28,501 bases of DNA from JAMXLO01 sp041487355 (GTDB taxonomy: Bacteria > Pseudomonadota > Alphaproteobacteria > Acetobacterales > Acetobacteraceae), in the NCBI GenBank assembly GCA_041487355.1, contig JBGPND010000049.1:1-28501 (forward strand), read 5' to 3'. The notes below the pieces were generated by a model that was given only the letters and a program-made list of their open reading frames with translations, ran no database searches and was not told where the DNA came from. Below, one piece after another: positions 15,537 to 24,799 of this stretch. Numbering within the stretch: the stretch's first letter is position 1; the number at the start of each line of letters is the position of its first letter. The position numbers and the translations under genes are program-made.

Positions 15537-15968
15537 ATGAAAAGGCTGTTCGGCGCATCGCACGAGGCGGAGGCGGAGACCTTTCCCGTCACGCATACCG
15601 ACGAGGCATGGCGCGCAAAGCTGTCGTCCGCGCAATACTCGGTGCTGCGCAAGCACGGCACCGAACGCGCCGGCACCAGTCCGCTGAACCAGGAGAAGCG
15701 CGCGGGCAAATTCATCTGTGCCGGCTGCGGCCAGGAAGTCTTCGCGTCTGACACCAAGTTCGAAAGCGGCACCGGCTGGCCCAGCTTCTACGCGCCGCTG
15801 GAAGGCGCGATCGGCACCACCCAGGATCGCAGCTTCTTCACGGTGCGTACCGAGGTGCATTGCAGCAAGTGCGGCGGCCATCTCGGCCACGTGTTCGACG
15901 ATGGCCCGCGCCCGACCGGGCAGCGCTACTGCATGAACGGCGCGGCGATGGACTTCAAGCCTGAGTGA
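15537..15968 (+). CDS. msrB: Peptide-methionine (R)-S-oxide reductase MsrB
   Basis: This 143-aa protein matches MsrB along its whole length. Zinc ligands are present in CAGC and CSKC, the substrate-binding segment GTGWPSFY is intact, and the catalytic cysteine sits in RYCMNGAAMDF near the end. It reduces methionine-R-sulfoxide in oxidised proteins and normally draws electrons from thioredoxin. There is no signal peptide, so it is cytoplasmic. GGGAGG at 15523-15528 fixes the start at 15537. The gene diverges from the FAH-fold gene across 76 bases. Its last 14 bases overlap the convergent enolase-superfamily gene. It is a housekeeping repair gene embedded in the catabolic cluster. Confidence 0.97.
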   Translation: MKRLFGASHEAEAETFPVTHTDEAWRAKLSSAQYSVLRKHGTERAGTSPLNQEKRAGKFICAGCGQEVFASDTKFESGTGWPSFYAPLEGAIGTTQDRSFFTVRTEVHCSKCGGHLGHVFDDGPRPTGQRYCMNGAAMDFKPE

Positions 15969-17097
15969 ACCGCCGCACCGCGACCTCATCCAGCGTCACG
16001 CCGAGGCCGGGACCGTTCGGCACGTCCAGGTGTCCGTCCGCATAGCGCAGCGGCTCGACGAAGATGTCGTTCTGCAGCGCGTTGCGCCCCACGTCGTATT
16101 CCACCAGCGGCGGATAGGGCACATGCGCGCCGTGCGGATAGTTCGGCAGCGACGCGACAAACTGCACCGCCGCCGCCAGGCCGATGCCGGTGCCCCAGAC
16201 ATGCGGCGAGATCCGCAGATGCTCGGCGGCACACAGGATGCCGATCGTGCGCGCGACGTCGAAGCCGCCGCATAGCGTGAGGTCCGGCTGCACCACGGAT
16301 GCCAGCCGCGCGTCGATCAGGCGGCGGAAGTCGAACACGCTGTACAGCGCTTCGCCGGTGGCGAGCGGCACCGGCGCGCGCGACTTCAGGCTCGCGTAGC
16401 CGGCCCAGTCCTGCGGTGCCAGCGGCTCCTCGTACCAATGGATGTCGGATGGCGCGGTACGGCGCATGCTCTCCAGCACGCCGTCTTCGGTGTAGTTGCC
16501 GTTGGTGTCCACCGTGAGCAGCGGCGCATCGCCGATGATGCGGCGGGCAAGCTGCACGCGCGCCGCGTCCTCCACGGGATGCCGGCCGATCTTGATCTTG
16601 AACGCGGTGAAGCCGCGCGCGGCGTTCGGCTCGAGCTGGCGCGCCAGCGCGGCCGCCTGATCATCCGCCTCGGTGAAATACGCGCCCGACGCGTAGACCG
16701 GCACACGCTCGCGCTGGCGTCCGCCGATCAGCTCGGCCACCGAAAGGTTCAGCAGCTTGCCCATCGCGTCGTGCGCGGCGATGTCGATGCCGCCCATCAG
16801 CGCGATCAACTGATTCTGCGTGCCGAAGTGATACATCCGGGCCAGCACGGTTTGCGCCGCGCCGCGCTGCGCGAACACGCTGCGCCCGACGTAGAGCGGC
16901 TTCACCATCTCCAGATAGGCACGGCTGACGGCGGCCGGCCCCCATGCTTCGCCGATGCCCTGCACGCCGTCCTCGGTTTCCAGAATCACCAGCCCGCCGC
17001 CTCGACGGTTGGTGATCCCGCGCGCCGAACCGTAGCCCTCGCCGGCGCCCAGGTGGAACTCCAGCGGCAGAACGCGGATGTCGCGGATGCGGGACAT
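15955..17097 (-). CDS. Enolase-superfamily dehydratase/racemase, classical KxK
   Basis: This 380-aa member of the mandelate racemase/muconate lactonizing group has a complete catalytic set: FKIKIG with K167 and K169, metal ligands D197 (TVDTNGN), E223 (WYEEP) and E249 (TGEA), and the base pair D272 (QPD) with H299 (SPHVWGTG). This is the mandelate-racemase-type arrangement used by many acid-sugar dehydratases and racemases. GGAGG stands just before the ATG at 17097. The gene follows DAHP synthase by 12 bases on the same strand, so the two are probably co-transcribed. Its 3' end overlaps convergent msrB by 14 bases. It contrasts with the KIH variant at 13034. Substrate cannot be read from sequence. 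Confidence 0.93.
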   Translation of the reverse strand: MSRIRDIRVLPLEFHLGAGEGYGSARGITNRRGGGLVILETEDGVQGIGEAWGPAAVSRAYLEMVKPLYVGRSVFAQRGAAQTVLARMYHFGTQNQLIALMGGIDIAAHDAMGKLLNLSVAELIGGRQRERVPVYASGAYFTEADDQAAALARQLEPNAARGFTAFKIKIGRHPVEDAARVQLARRIIGDAPLLTVDTNGNYTEDGVLESMRRTAPSDIHWYEEPLAPQDWAGYASLKSRAPVPLATGEALYSVFDFRRLIDARLASVVQPDLTLCGGFDVARTIGILCAAEHLRISPHVWGTGIGLAAAVQFVASLPNYPHGAHVPYPPLVEYDVGRNALQNDIFVEPLRYADGHLDVPNGPGLGVTLDEVAVRRFTQA

Positions 17098-17109
17098 GAT
17101 GGCCTCCGT

Positions 17110-18507
<1,398 letters not shown>

Positions 18508-18513
18508 CACGCG

Positions 18514-18648
18514 TCAGCGCGATCGCTGCGGCGCCGGCTCGCGGGCCGCCGGCTGCGCGGGGGTCGGCGATGGCGGCACGTCCGGCTTGCGATCCTCGGG
18601 AACGGATGGGCCGGTGATCACGTCGAAGTCGAATTTGGAACTTTGCAT
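18514..18648 (-). CDS. 44-aa Pro-rich protein upstream of DAHP synthase
   Basis: A 45-codon frame starts at an ATG preceded by AAGGAGG at about 7 bases, one of the best ribosome binding sites in the window. It ends 6 bases before the DAHP synthase start. The N-terminus is KFDFDVITGPS. The rest is rich in Pro, Ala and Arg (PPSPTPAQP and similar) and probably disordered. It has no run of Trp, Tyr or Phe codons, only two Phe near the start, so classical attenuation by a leader peptide is not obvious. It may drive coupled translation of DAHP synthase or encode a small partner. I recognise no family. Confidence 0.6.
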   Translation of the reverse strand: MQSSKFDFDVITGPSVPEDRKPDVPPSPTPAQPAAREPAPQRSR

Positions 18649-18719
18649 GCGAGCCTCCTTCGGTTGAGAGGCCGCTCCTGCCTTGGCGTAGATCCGATTT
18701 CCAATGGTGCAGAAATGCG

Positions 18720-18744
18720 AAAGCCGCCTTGGCGGGGCGGCTTT
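18720..18744 (-). terminator. Hairpin, possible terminator/attenuator upstream of aro operon
   Basis: AAAGCCGCC at 18720-18728 pairs perfectly with GGCGGCTTT at 18736-18744. On the minus strand the stem is followed by CGCATTTCT, a poor but T-containing tail. It stands 72 bases before the 44-codon ORF and downstream of the DUF1028 remnant. It could end that remnant's transcript or sit in the leader of the DAHP synthase operon. Confidence 0.4.
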
Positions 18745-18846
18745 GGGGTCCTGCTAGTCGTGCACGATCCTAGGCCGCCGGTGTGTACCAGCGGTACCAA
18801 AATCGCGAGGCGGAAACAATCTGCATCCGTGCCATGGCGCAGATCA

Positions 18847-19292
18847 CTAGCTGGATGCAGCGACAATGGCAAGAGGCGAATTGCGGCTCAGCGGATCGAG
18901 GGGTTTGTCCGGGTCGAGCGTGCGCAGCAGCCGTTCCGCCAGTGGCGCCATCGGATCGGCCTGGAAGGTGCGCAGCATGGCGGCGGGCACGCGCGCGTTG
19001 GCCAGGATGTTGCCGATGGCGCAGACGTCCTGCGCGGGCGCCTCGCTCATCTCCGGCCTGGTGCGCGCCCCGCTATAGGCCACGCTGTTGCCCGCGGCAT
19101 CCAGCACGGCGATCTGCCGCCAGTGGGCATGCCGCGTGGCCCGAGGCGCGGATCGGTGCGATGCTGGGTGAGCACGGCTCCCACTCCTGCCGAGCAGTAA
19201 GCGACACGCGCGCCGACTGCGATCGAGGACGTGGAGACGGCAGCGCCGAACCGGCCCGTGCGGGGGCAGCGGCCGATGAGTGAGAAGGTCAT
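18847..19292 (-). pseudogene. DUF1028-family protein, frameshifted with internal deletion
   Basis: The N-terminal part from the ATG at 19292 reads MTFSLIGRCPRTGRFGAAVS and continues through GVGAVLTQHRTDPRLGPRG, a good match to the start of DUF1028 (Ntn-hydrolase-like) proteins. Near 19130-19140 the family-like sequence jumps to another frame, continuing as WRQIAVLDAAGNSVAYSG to the TAG at 18847-18849. About 25-30 residues normally found between these blocks (the LLxEGRSAxEAL region) are missing. The two open pieces are about 52 and 94 residues, so the product would be broken. This looks like an out-of-frame deletion in a once-functional gene. Its start is 10 bases from that of the divergent EamA gene. 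Confidence 0.8.
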
Positions 19293-19302
19293 CTGACGAT
19301 CT

Positions 19303-20235
19303 ATGTCGCGCTCGATTGACGTTTCGCAATCCGAAGCAGCCGGCACGAACGGCATGCCGACAGCGGGCCTGGTCCAGCTTGCCGTGTCGGTGATCCTGCT
19401 GAGCAGCGCGTGGCCGCTGACCAAGATCGCATTGAGCCTCGGTAGCACACCACTCTGGTTCGCAGAAGGGCGCACGGTGCTGTCCGGTCTCACCGTGGCC
19501 GCAGTGCTGGCGCTGCGTGGCACGTTGCGCTTGCCGCATCGGGCCGATCTGCCCGCCCTGCTGGCGGTCGGCGTGTTCCAACTCGGCGGCTATTTCGCTC
19601 TGGCGCATGAAGCGGTGGCGTGGGTGCCGGCGGGGCGCACCGCGATCCTGGCCAACACCACGACGATGTGGGTGGTGCCGCTGTCGCTGGTCTTTCTGCG
19701 CGAGCACATCCCGCCGCGCCGCTGGATGGCTGCCGCGCTCGGGCTTGCCGGTGTGGTGATCCTGATGAGCCCATGGGCGATCGACTGGACTTCGCACAAT
19801 GTGCTGGTCGGCCACGGCTTCCTGCTCGGTGCGGCGCTGTCATGGTCGGTGGCGATCATCGTCACCCGAGCCGTCAGGCCGCACTTGTCGATGTTCGAGC
19901 TGCTGCCTTGGTGTTTTGCCGTCGGCGCGGTGATGCTGGCGCCGCTTCTGATCTGGCATGCGCCCGACGGAACGTTGGGTTCGCGACCAGGTTCCTGGGC
20001 GGCGCTCGCGTATATCGGCCTGCTCGCCGGTCCGTTCGGCACCTGGTGCGTGGTGCAGGCGACCGCCACCTTGCCCACTGTCGTCTCATCGGTCGGATTC
20101 CTGATGACACCGGCGGTGAGCCTGATCCTGGCGAATCTGTTTCTTGCCGAGGCGTTCACCACGGATCTGCTGTTGGGGGCGGCACTGATCATCGGCGGCG
20201 TCGGCTTCGCCGCCTGGCCCGGCAGGCAGACATGA
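19303..20235 (+). CDS. EamA/DMT-family transporter 1
   Basis: This 310-aa membrane protein has about ten hydrophobic helices in two EamA repeats, the drug/metabolite transporter layout. The first repeat includes WPLTKIALSLGSTPLWFAEGR. The second ends with SVGFLMTPAVSLILANLFLAE. About twenty polar residues precede helix 1, and an alternative ATG at codon 18 would remove most of them. It overlaps the following alpha/beta hydrolase by four bases (ATGA). Members often export amino acids or small metabolites. The direction of transport and the substrate are not visible in sequence. Any promoter must lie inside the adjacent DUF1028 remnant. Confidence 0.9.
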   Translation: MSRSIDVSQSEAAGTNGMPTAGLVQLAVSVILLSSAWPLTKIALSLGSTPLWFAEGRTVLSGLTVAAVLALRGTLRLPHRADLPALLAVGVFQLGGYFALAHEAVAWVPAGRTAILANTTTMWVVPLSLVFLREHIPPRRWMAAALGLAGVVILMSPWAIDWTSHNVLVGHGFLLGAALSWSVAIIVTRAVRPHLSMFELLPWCFAVGAVMLAPLLIWHAPDGTLGSRPGSWAALAYIGLLAGPFGTWCVVQATATLPTVVSSVGFLMTPAVSLILANLFLAEAFTTDLLLGAALIIGGVGFAAWPGRQT

Positions 20236-20999
20236 TTCTGCACGCCACCGAAGCAGGGCAGGGCGACAGTCTGGTCCTGCTGCACGGCCTGTTCGGGTCA
20301 GCGCGCAATTTCGGTGCCGTGCAGCGGCAGTTCGCCCACGGGCACCGGGTCATTGCACTGGACCTGCGCAATCACGGCGCAAGCCCGCATGATGGAGACA
20401 TGCGCTATTCGATCATGGCCGCCGACGTGCTGCAGACGCTGGATCGTCTGGCGGCTCTGCCCGCGACGCTGCTCGGCCATTCGATGGGTGGCAAGGTTGC
20501 GATGCAGGCGGCTCTCGTGCAGCCGGACGCAATCGCACGGCTGATCGTTGCCGACATCGCGCCGGTCGCGTATCCGCCGCACTACCGCGCGATCGCCGCG
20601 GCCATGGCATCGCTTCCGCTGTCTCATGGCATGACGCGCGCCCAGGCCGATACTGTAATGGCGGAAGCGGTGCCGGATGCGGACATGCGTGCCTTCCTGC
20701 TGCAGAACCTGCGGCTGGGTGCGACCCCCGCCTGGCGCATCGGGCTTGCCGAGATCATCGCTGCCCTGCCGCTCATCGAAGGCTGGGAGGCACCGGCGGA
20801 CGCACGCTACACCGGCCCGACTTTGTTCATGGCCGGTGCCGCGTCGGACTACATTCGATCCGAACACCGTCCGGTGATTCGGACCCGGTTTCCCAACGCG
20901 CGCTTCGTGACCCTGAAGAATGCCGGCCATTGGCTGCATGCCGACAATCCGTCCGGTTTCGTCGGCGTGGTCGAGGCATTTTTGACAGGGAGCGGTTGA
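20232..20999 (+). CDS. Alpha/beta-fold hydrolase (YbfF-like)
   Basis: This 255-aa serine hydrolase has the oxyanion-hole segment LLHGLFGSARNF (residues 16-27), the nucleophile elbow GHSMGG with S84, and the C-terminal catalytic histidine in NAGHWLHAD. The order and length match the YbfF-type esterase branch. There is no signal peptide. Its ATG overlaps the EamA stop, and the aconitase-X operon continues 64 bases downstream after a mini-ORF and hairpin. It might cleave an ester or thioester in the same pathway. That rests on gene order only. Confidence 0.9.
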   Translation: MILHATEAGQGDSLVLLHGLFGSARNFGAVQRQFAHGHRVIALDLRNHGASPHDGDMRYSIMAADVLQTLDRLAALPATLLGHSMGGKVAMQAALVQPDAIARLIVADIAPVAYPPHYRAIAAAMASLPLSHGMTRAQADTVMAEAVPDADMRAFLLQNLRLGATPAWRIGLAEIIAALPLIEGWEAPADARYTGPTLFMAGAASDYIRSEHRPVIRTRFPNARFVTLKNAGHWLHADNPSGFVGVVEAFLTGSG

Positions 21000-21026
21000 G
21001 ACCAGCATCATCCGGCTCCAATCAAC

Positions 21027-21063
21027 GGGAGGAAAGCCGGTGCGCGACTTTGCACCGGCTTGA
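21027..21063 (+). promoter_or_regulatory. RBS, 7-codon mini-ORF and hairpin before aconitase-X
   Basis: A strong GGGAGG (21027-21032) lies 31 bases before the ATG at 21064, too far for direct use. It is ideally spaced (7 bases) from a GTG at 21040 that opens a seven-codon frame, VRDFAPA, whose TGA (21061-21063) directly abuts the ATG. The same bases form a perfect 10-bp hairpin (21034-21043 with 21052-21061). Two readings fit: translation restart after the mini-ORF, or a folded hairpin that brings the ribosome binding site next to the ATG. Confidence 0.5.
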
Positions 21064-22311
21064 ATGGAAGTGCGTCTCACAGACGAAGAGCGGTCCATGC
21101 TGGCCGGTGAGGCCGGCGCGGCGCGACAATGGGCCATCCAGCACCAGATGCGCGTCGGGTCCTATCTCGGCGCCGAGGATTTCGTGCCGGTGTCGCAGGC
21201 CCACATCATGGCCGATACGGAATCGCTTGGCATCGCCGGTGTCGAATGGCTGGAACGGCTTGCGGCCCTACCGGAAGAGCAGCGCCACGTTCGCATCCCC
21301 ACCATCACCGATCCGCGTGGCACCGATTTCGCCGCCGCCGCGCGGTTGAAACAGCAGGATTGGATGCTGGCACTGGAGCGTCGCGCGATCGCGGCATTCC
21401 AGGCGCTCGGTGTCCTGATGACCGATACCTGCATCAACTACCAGACGATCATGCCGGCGGTGTGCGGCGAGCATATGGCGTATGGCGATACCGGCGTGGT
21501 GATCTACTCGAACAGCGTGCTGGGCGCGCGGTCGAATTTCGAGGGCGGGCCTTCCGCCCTGGCCGCCGGCCTGACCGGGCGGACGCCGCGCTACGGCTAT
21601 CATCTTCCGGCGAAGCGGCGCGCGACGCTGCTGCTGCGCATCGCCATCACGCCGCGTGAACTGCACGACTGGGGCGCACTCGGCGGCATTGTCGGCCGGA
21701 TTGCCGGCGACTACTGGCAGGTGCCGGCGCTGATCGGCATCGATCGCATTCCCGCCTCGGATGAGCTGAAGCATTTCGGTGCCGCGCTGGCCAGCTATGG
21801 CTCGGTCGCGCTGTTCCACATGGTCGGCGTCACGCCGGAAGCGGCGCGCCTGAACGACATCGCCGATCTCTCGTTGCAGACGAAGTCGACGATTACCGAA
21901 GCCGACCTGCGCGCCTTCAAGACCTCGTACAGCCAGCACGTGGACAAGCCGGATGTTGTCGTGTTCTCCGCTCCGCAGCTCAGCCTGTTCGAACTGCGCA
22001 CTCTCGCCGGCATGCTGGATGGTCGGCGCGCTACGATTCCTCTGCTCGTGGTGACCAGTCCGCAGGTGAAGCCGGATGCCGATCGGCTCGGTATCACCGC
22101 CCGCATCGAGGTGGCCGGCGGCCTGGTTCTGTCCGGCATGTGTTTCTACCAGAGCTACGCGCGCGAGATGGCGGAGGCGAATGGCTGGCAGGCGCTCGCC
22201 ACCAACTCGGCGAAGCTGGTCAACATCCTCGGCGGTTACGGATATCGGCCGGCATTGCTTTCCATGCAGGCCTGCGTCGATGCCGCGTGTGGCGGCAGGA
22301 CCGCCGCATGA
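21064..22311 (+). CDS. Aconitase X large (catalytic) subunit, DUF521
   Basis: This 415-aa protein is the aconitase-X large subunit. Characterised relatives are iron-sulfur dehydratases acting on cis-3-hydroxy-L-proline (bacteria) or mevalonate 5-phosphate (archaea). Visible family blocks are LTDEERSMLAGE at the N-terminus, DTCINYQTIMPAVCGEH (C123, C134), NSVLGARSNFEGGPSALAAGLTGRTP (from residue 150), and TNSAKLVNILGG near the C-terminus followed by cysteine-containing sequence. It is the split form: the small subunit is the next gene, overlapping by four bases. In the usual form CTCTPY-like sequence fills the first cysteine block. Here it reads CINYQT. Family is firm and substrate open. Confidence 0.9.
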   Translation: MEVRLTDEERSMLAGEAGAARQWAIQHQMRVGSYLGAEDFVPVSQAHIMADTESLGIAGVEWLERLAALPEEQRHVRIPTITDPRGTDFAAAARLKQQDWMLALERRAIAAFQALGVLMTDTCINYQTIMPAVCGEHMAYGDTGVVIYSNSVLGARSNFEGGPSALAAGLTGRTPRYGYHLPAKRRATLLLRIAITPRELHDWGALGGIVGRIAGDYWQVPALIGIDRIPASDELKHFGAALASYGSVALFHMVGVTPEAARLNDIADLSLQTKSTITEADLRAFKTSYSQHVDKPDVVVFSAPQLSLFELRTLAGMLDGRRATIPLLVVTSPQVKPDADRLGITARIEVAGGLVLSGMCFYQSYAREMAEANGWQALATNSAKLVNILGGYGYRPALLSMQACVDAACGGRTAA

Positions 22312-22724
22312 ACGAATTTCATGCTGCCGCCGGGATGGGGAAGCGGGTGCGCGGCCGTGCCCTTGTGGCGAAGGACGGATTCTCGGCGCGCTACGATCTC
22401 GATCGCATCAACGGCGTGTTCTCCCGCCGGGAGCACAAGCTGGCGGGCCAGTCCTACGTCGGCCGGATTCTCGTGCTGGATGCCGCGAAGGGCGGCGTGG
22501 CCACTGCCTGGATGCTGCACGAGATGGCTGCGCGAGGGGTGATGCCGGCTGCACTCGTGCTCAACACGGTGAACCCGATCATGGTGCAAGGCGCCGCGTT
22601 CGCTGACTTCACCATGATCTCCGGGTTCGGCGTCGACATCACCTCCATGGTGCCCGACGGTGCGCTGGTCGCGGTCGATCCCGAAGCCGACCCGCCCTGC
22701 CTGAGGATCCTTCCCGAGCCATGA
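22308..22724 (+). CDS. Aconitase X small (swivel) subunit, DUF126, variant
   Basis: This 138-aa partner of the preceding gene has the DUF126 swivel fold: GRALVAKDGFSA at the start, LAGQSYVGRILVLDA in the centre, and NTVNPIMVQGA followed by VPDGALVAVD at the end. In most DUF126 proteins the central loop is of the GKGSxxGS type and supplies a catalytic serine. Here it reads AAKGGVATAW (residues 59-68), so the serine position is Gly and the second serine is also absent. The stop overlaps the next EamA gene (ATGA). The missing serine suggests altered chemistry or a non-canonical subgroup. Confidence 0.85.
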   Translation: MNEFHAAAGMGKRVRGRALVAKDGFSARYDLDRINGVFSRREHKLAGQSYVGRILVLDAAKGGVATAWMLHEMAARGVMPAALVLNTVNPIMVQGAAFADFTMISGFGVDITSMVPDGALVAVDPEADPPCLRILPEP

Positions 22725-23605
22725 GCGGCATTACCTCGATTGCGGTCGCCGAAAAAAGGTTCGCCGCCCTGCTGCCCGGCATCACCGCGGCCCTGTCGTT
22801 CAGCGCCGCCGACGTGTTCGGCAAGGTCGTGTTCAACGACGGCATGGACGTGCTGTCATTCGTCACTACGCGTGGCGTGCTGACGGTCAGCTTCTTCTGG
22901 GTGTGGCTGCGCGCTGCGCCGCCGGTCAGGCGGCACACCAGGCGCGAACGCATCATCTCGATCGGCGTCGGCGTCATGTTCGCCGCCAACATCTTCGGCT
23001 TGCTCCTGGCGATCCAGTTGCTGCCGCTGTCGATCGCAATCCTGACCTATTTCATCTATCCGCTGCTCACCGGGCTGGTTGGCGCTGCCACCCGAATCGA
23101 CCGCGTGAGCTGGCGCGGATTCCTGGCCGCGCTCGCTGCGTTCATCGGCCTCGCCATGATGCTCGGTGCGCGGCTCGGCGAGGTCGAGCTGCTCGGCGTC
23201 GCCGCGGCGTTGGCGGCGGCGGTCCTGCGTGTCGTGTCGCTGCTGATCACGCGCGCGAGCCTCCACAACACCGATTCGCGGCTGAACACCTGGTATTCGC
23301 TGGTGCCTTCGGCCGCGATCTTCGCTGTCTTCTCGCTGTTGACGCAAACCTGGAACCCGCCGCAGAGTACGTTCGGCTGGGCGGCGTTCGTGGGCATGAG
23401 CGTGACCAGCACTGTGTCGGTGTTGACGATCTTCATCTCGATCACGCGGATCGGCGCCTTCCGCACGGCGCTGATCATGAACCTGGAACCGCTGGTCTCT
23501 ACGTTGGCGAGCGTCGCGCTGCTGGGCGAGGTGTTGCGGCCAGTGCAGGCGCTCGGCGGCGCGCTGATGCTGGTCGCGCTGTGCGCGTTTCAGTTGCGAC
23601 GGTGA
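22721..23605 (+). CDS. EamA/DMT-family transporter 2
   Basis: This 294-aa integral membrane protein has ten predicted hydrophobic helices in two EamA repeats (FSAADVFGKVVFNDG in the first, EPLVSTLASVALLGEVL in the second, the latter typical of the final helices). It overlaps the aconitase-X small subunit (ATGA), so it is the last gene of this operon. It differs from the EamA protein at 19303 well beyond a recent duplication. Having two EamA exporters in one operon with a dehydratase suggests metabolite efflux as well as uptake. The substrate is unknown. Confidence 0.9.
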   Translation: MSGITSIAVAEKRFAALLPGITAALSFSAADVFGKVVFNDGMDVLSFVTTRGVLTVSFFWVWLRAAPPVRRHTRRERIISIGVGVMFAANIFGLLLAIQLLPLSIAILTYFIYPLLTGLVGAATRIDRVSWRGFLAALAAFIGLAMMLGARLGEVELLGVAAALAAAVLRVVSLLITRASLHNTDSRLNTWYSLVPSAAIFAVFSLLTQTWNPPQSTFGWAAFVGMSVTSTVSVLTIFISITRIGAFRTALIMNLEPLVSTLASVALLGEVLRPVQALGGALMLVALCAFQLRR

Positions 23606-23610
23606 CCATT

Positions 23611-23660
23611 TGTCATTGCGAGTTGATCACCGGCCGGCCGGTGATCAACTCGCAATGACA
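23611..23660. repeat. 50-bp perfect palindrome
   Basis: Twenty-five bases starting TGTCATTGCGAG (23611-23635) are followed without a loop by their exact complement (23636-23660). The outer arms match the REP-like element at 12889-12974. The palindrome sits between convergent genes ending at 23605 and 23675, where it could act as a bidirectional barrier or protect 3' ends. There is no T tract. Confidence 0.92.
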
Positions 23661-23674
23661 GTCGGACGTGGTGC

Positions 23675-24799
23675 TCAGGGCACGCCGTAGACCGCCTTGG
23701 CGTTCTCCAGGAAGATCTGGCGCCGCTGCGTCTCGCTCATCTTGATCGGCAAGGCATGCGCCGGATCGTCGAAATCCCAGTGCGGGTAGTCGGTGGCGAA
23801 CAGCACGCGGTCCCAGCCCATCCACTCGATCGCATCGGCCAGATGCTCGCGCGGCTCCGGCTCCTCCACCGGCTGGGTGGTGAACCAGACATTGGTCCGC
23901 ATGTACTCCGACGGCAGACGCTTCAAATGCGGCACTTCCTTGCGCAGCTTGGCGAACTGCCGGTCCATCCGCCAGGCATGCGCGGGCGCCCAGGCGAAGC
24001 CGGCTTCGATCAGCACGACCTTCAGCGTCGGGAAGCGCTCGAACACGCCCTCGAAGATCAGGCTGGTCAGCACCGCCTGCTGGCATTGCGCGTGACCGAC
24101 CATCTCCTCCAGGTAGTAGGACGGCCAGCCACCGGAGGTCAGCGCGCTGCCGCCGTAGCCGAAGGCGTGGATGCCGATCGGCAGGTTGGCTTCGACGGCC
24201 GCCTGGTAGATCGGCCAGTAGCGCCGCTGGCCGAGCGGTTCGGCGGCGCGGGTCAGCAGCAGCACCTGCGCGAAGTTTGGATCGCCGGCGCGGAGCTCGA
24301 TCTCTTTCGCCGAGGCCGGTCCGTCCTCGACCGGCACCACGACGGACGCCTTCAGCCGCGAGTCGCGGGAAGTCCATTCGGCGACCTGCCAATCATTGGT
24401 GGCGTGTGTCAGCGCCGCGGACAGATCGGCATCCTGCGCGCCCTGCCCGCTGGTCAGCGGATTGAGAATCCCCAGCGCGACGTTGTTCGGGTCGAGATGC
24501 TGCTCGGCCATGAAGCCCAGGTCGCTGCCGGGCGAGTCGCCGTTCGGCCAGGCGTCGCGGCGACACGCCTGCGGCTGGCCCTTCGGGTACGCCGAACCCT
24601 TCTCCCAGGGCTGGCGGTAACGGACGCCGAATGCCTCGACATGCTCCTGCCAGCGCTTCGACAAATAGGGGTAGAGCGACTTGCTCACCCCACCGATCCC
24701 GGCGCCGCGCGGGCGCGGATGCACGTCGCAGTCGGCGATGGCGAGCTTCGACTGGGCGGCCGGCTGCAGGCCGGAACGGTTCAGGACGTCAACGTTCAT
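23675..24799 (-). CDS. Amidohydrolase-2 family metal-dependent hydrolase 1
   Basis: This 374-aa TIM-barrel enzyme of the amidohydrolase-2 (ACMSD-like) family has the first metal motif DVH at residues 25-27 (IADCDVHPRP), GIHAFG in the middle, IEAGFAWAPA, and the C-terminal aspartate in FATDYPHWDFDD. The family is diverse and includes decarboxylases and hydrolases of ring-cleavage products. The first motif is DxH rather than HxH, as in many uncharacterised members. The ATG at 24799 overlaps the stop of the upstream amidohydrolase (ATGA). The pair is about equally long and clearly paralogous. Confidence 0.9.
   Translation of the reverse strand: MNVDVLNRSGLQPAAQSKLAIADCDVHPRPRGAGIGGVSKSLYPYLSKRWQEHVEAFGVRYRQPWEKGSAYPKGQPQACRRDAWPNGDSPGSDLGFMAEQHLDPNNVALGILNPLTSGQGAQDADLSAALTHATNDWQVAEWTSRDSRLKASVVVPVEDGPASAKEIELRAGDPNFAQVLLLTRAAEPLGQRRYWPIYQAAVEANLPIGIHAFGYGGSALTSGGWPSYYLEEMVGHAQCQQAVLTSLIFEGVFERFPTLKVVLIEAGFAWAPAHAWRMDRQFAKLRKEVPHLKRLPSEYMRTNVWFTTQPVEEPEPREHLADAIEWMGWDRVLFATDYPHWDFDDPAHALPIKMSETQRRQIFLENAKAVYGVP

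Noticed and set aside
21061..21063. In-frame TGA before the aconitase-X ATG read as selenocysteine
   Set aside because: There is no downstream insertion-type hairpin, and the family N-terminus begins at the following ATG.
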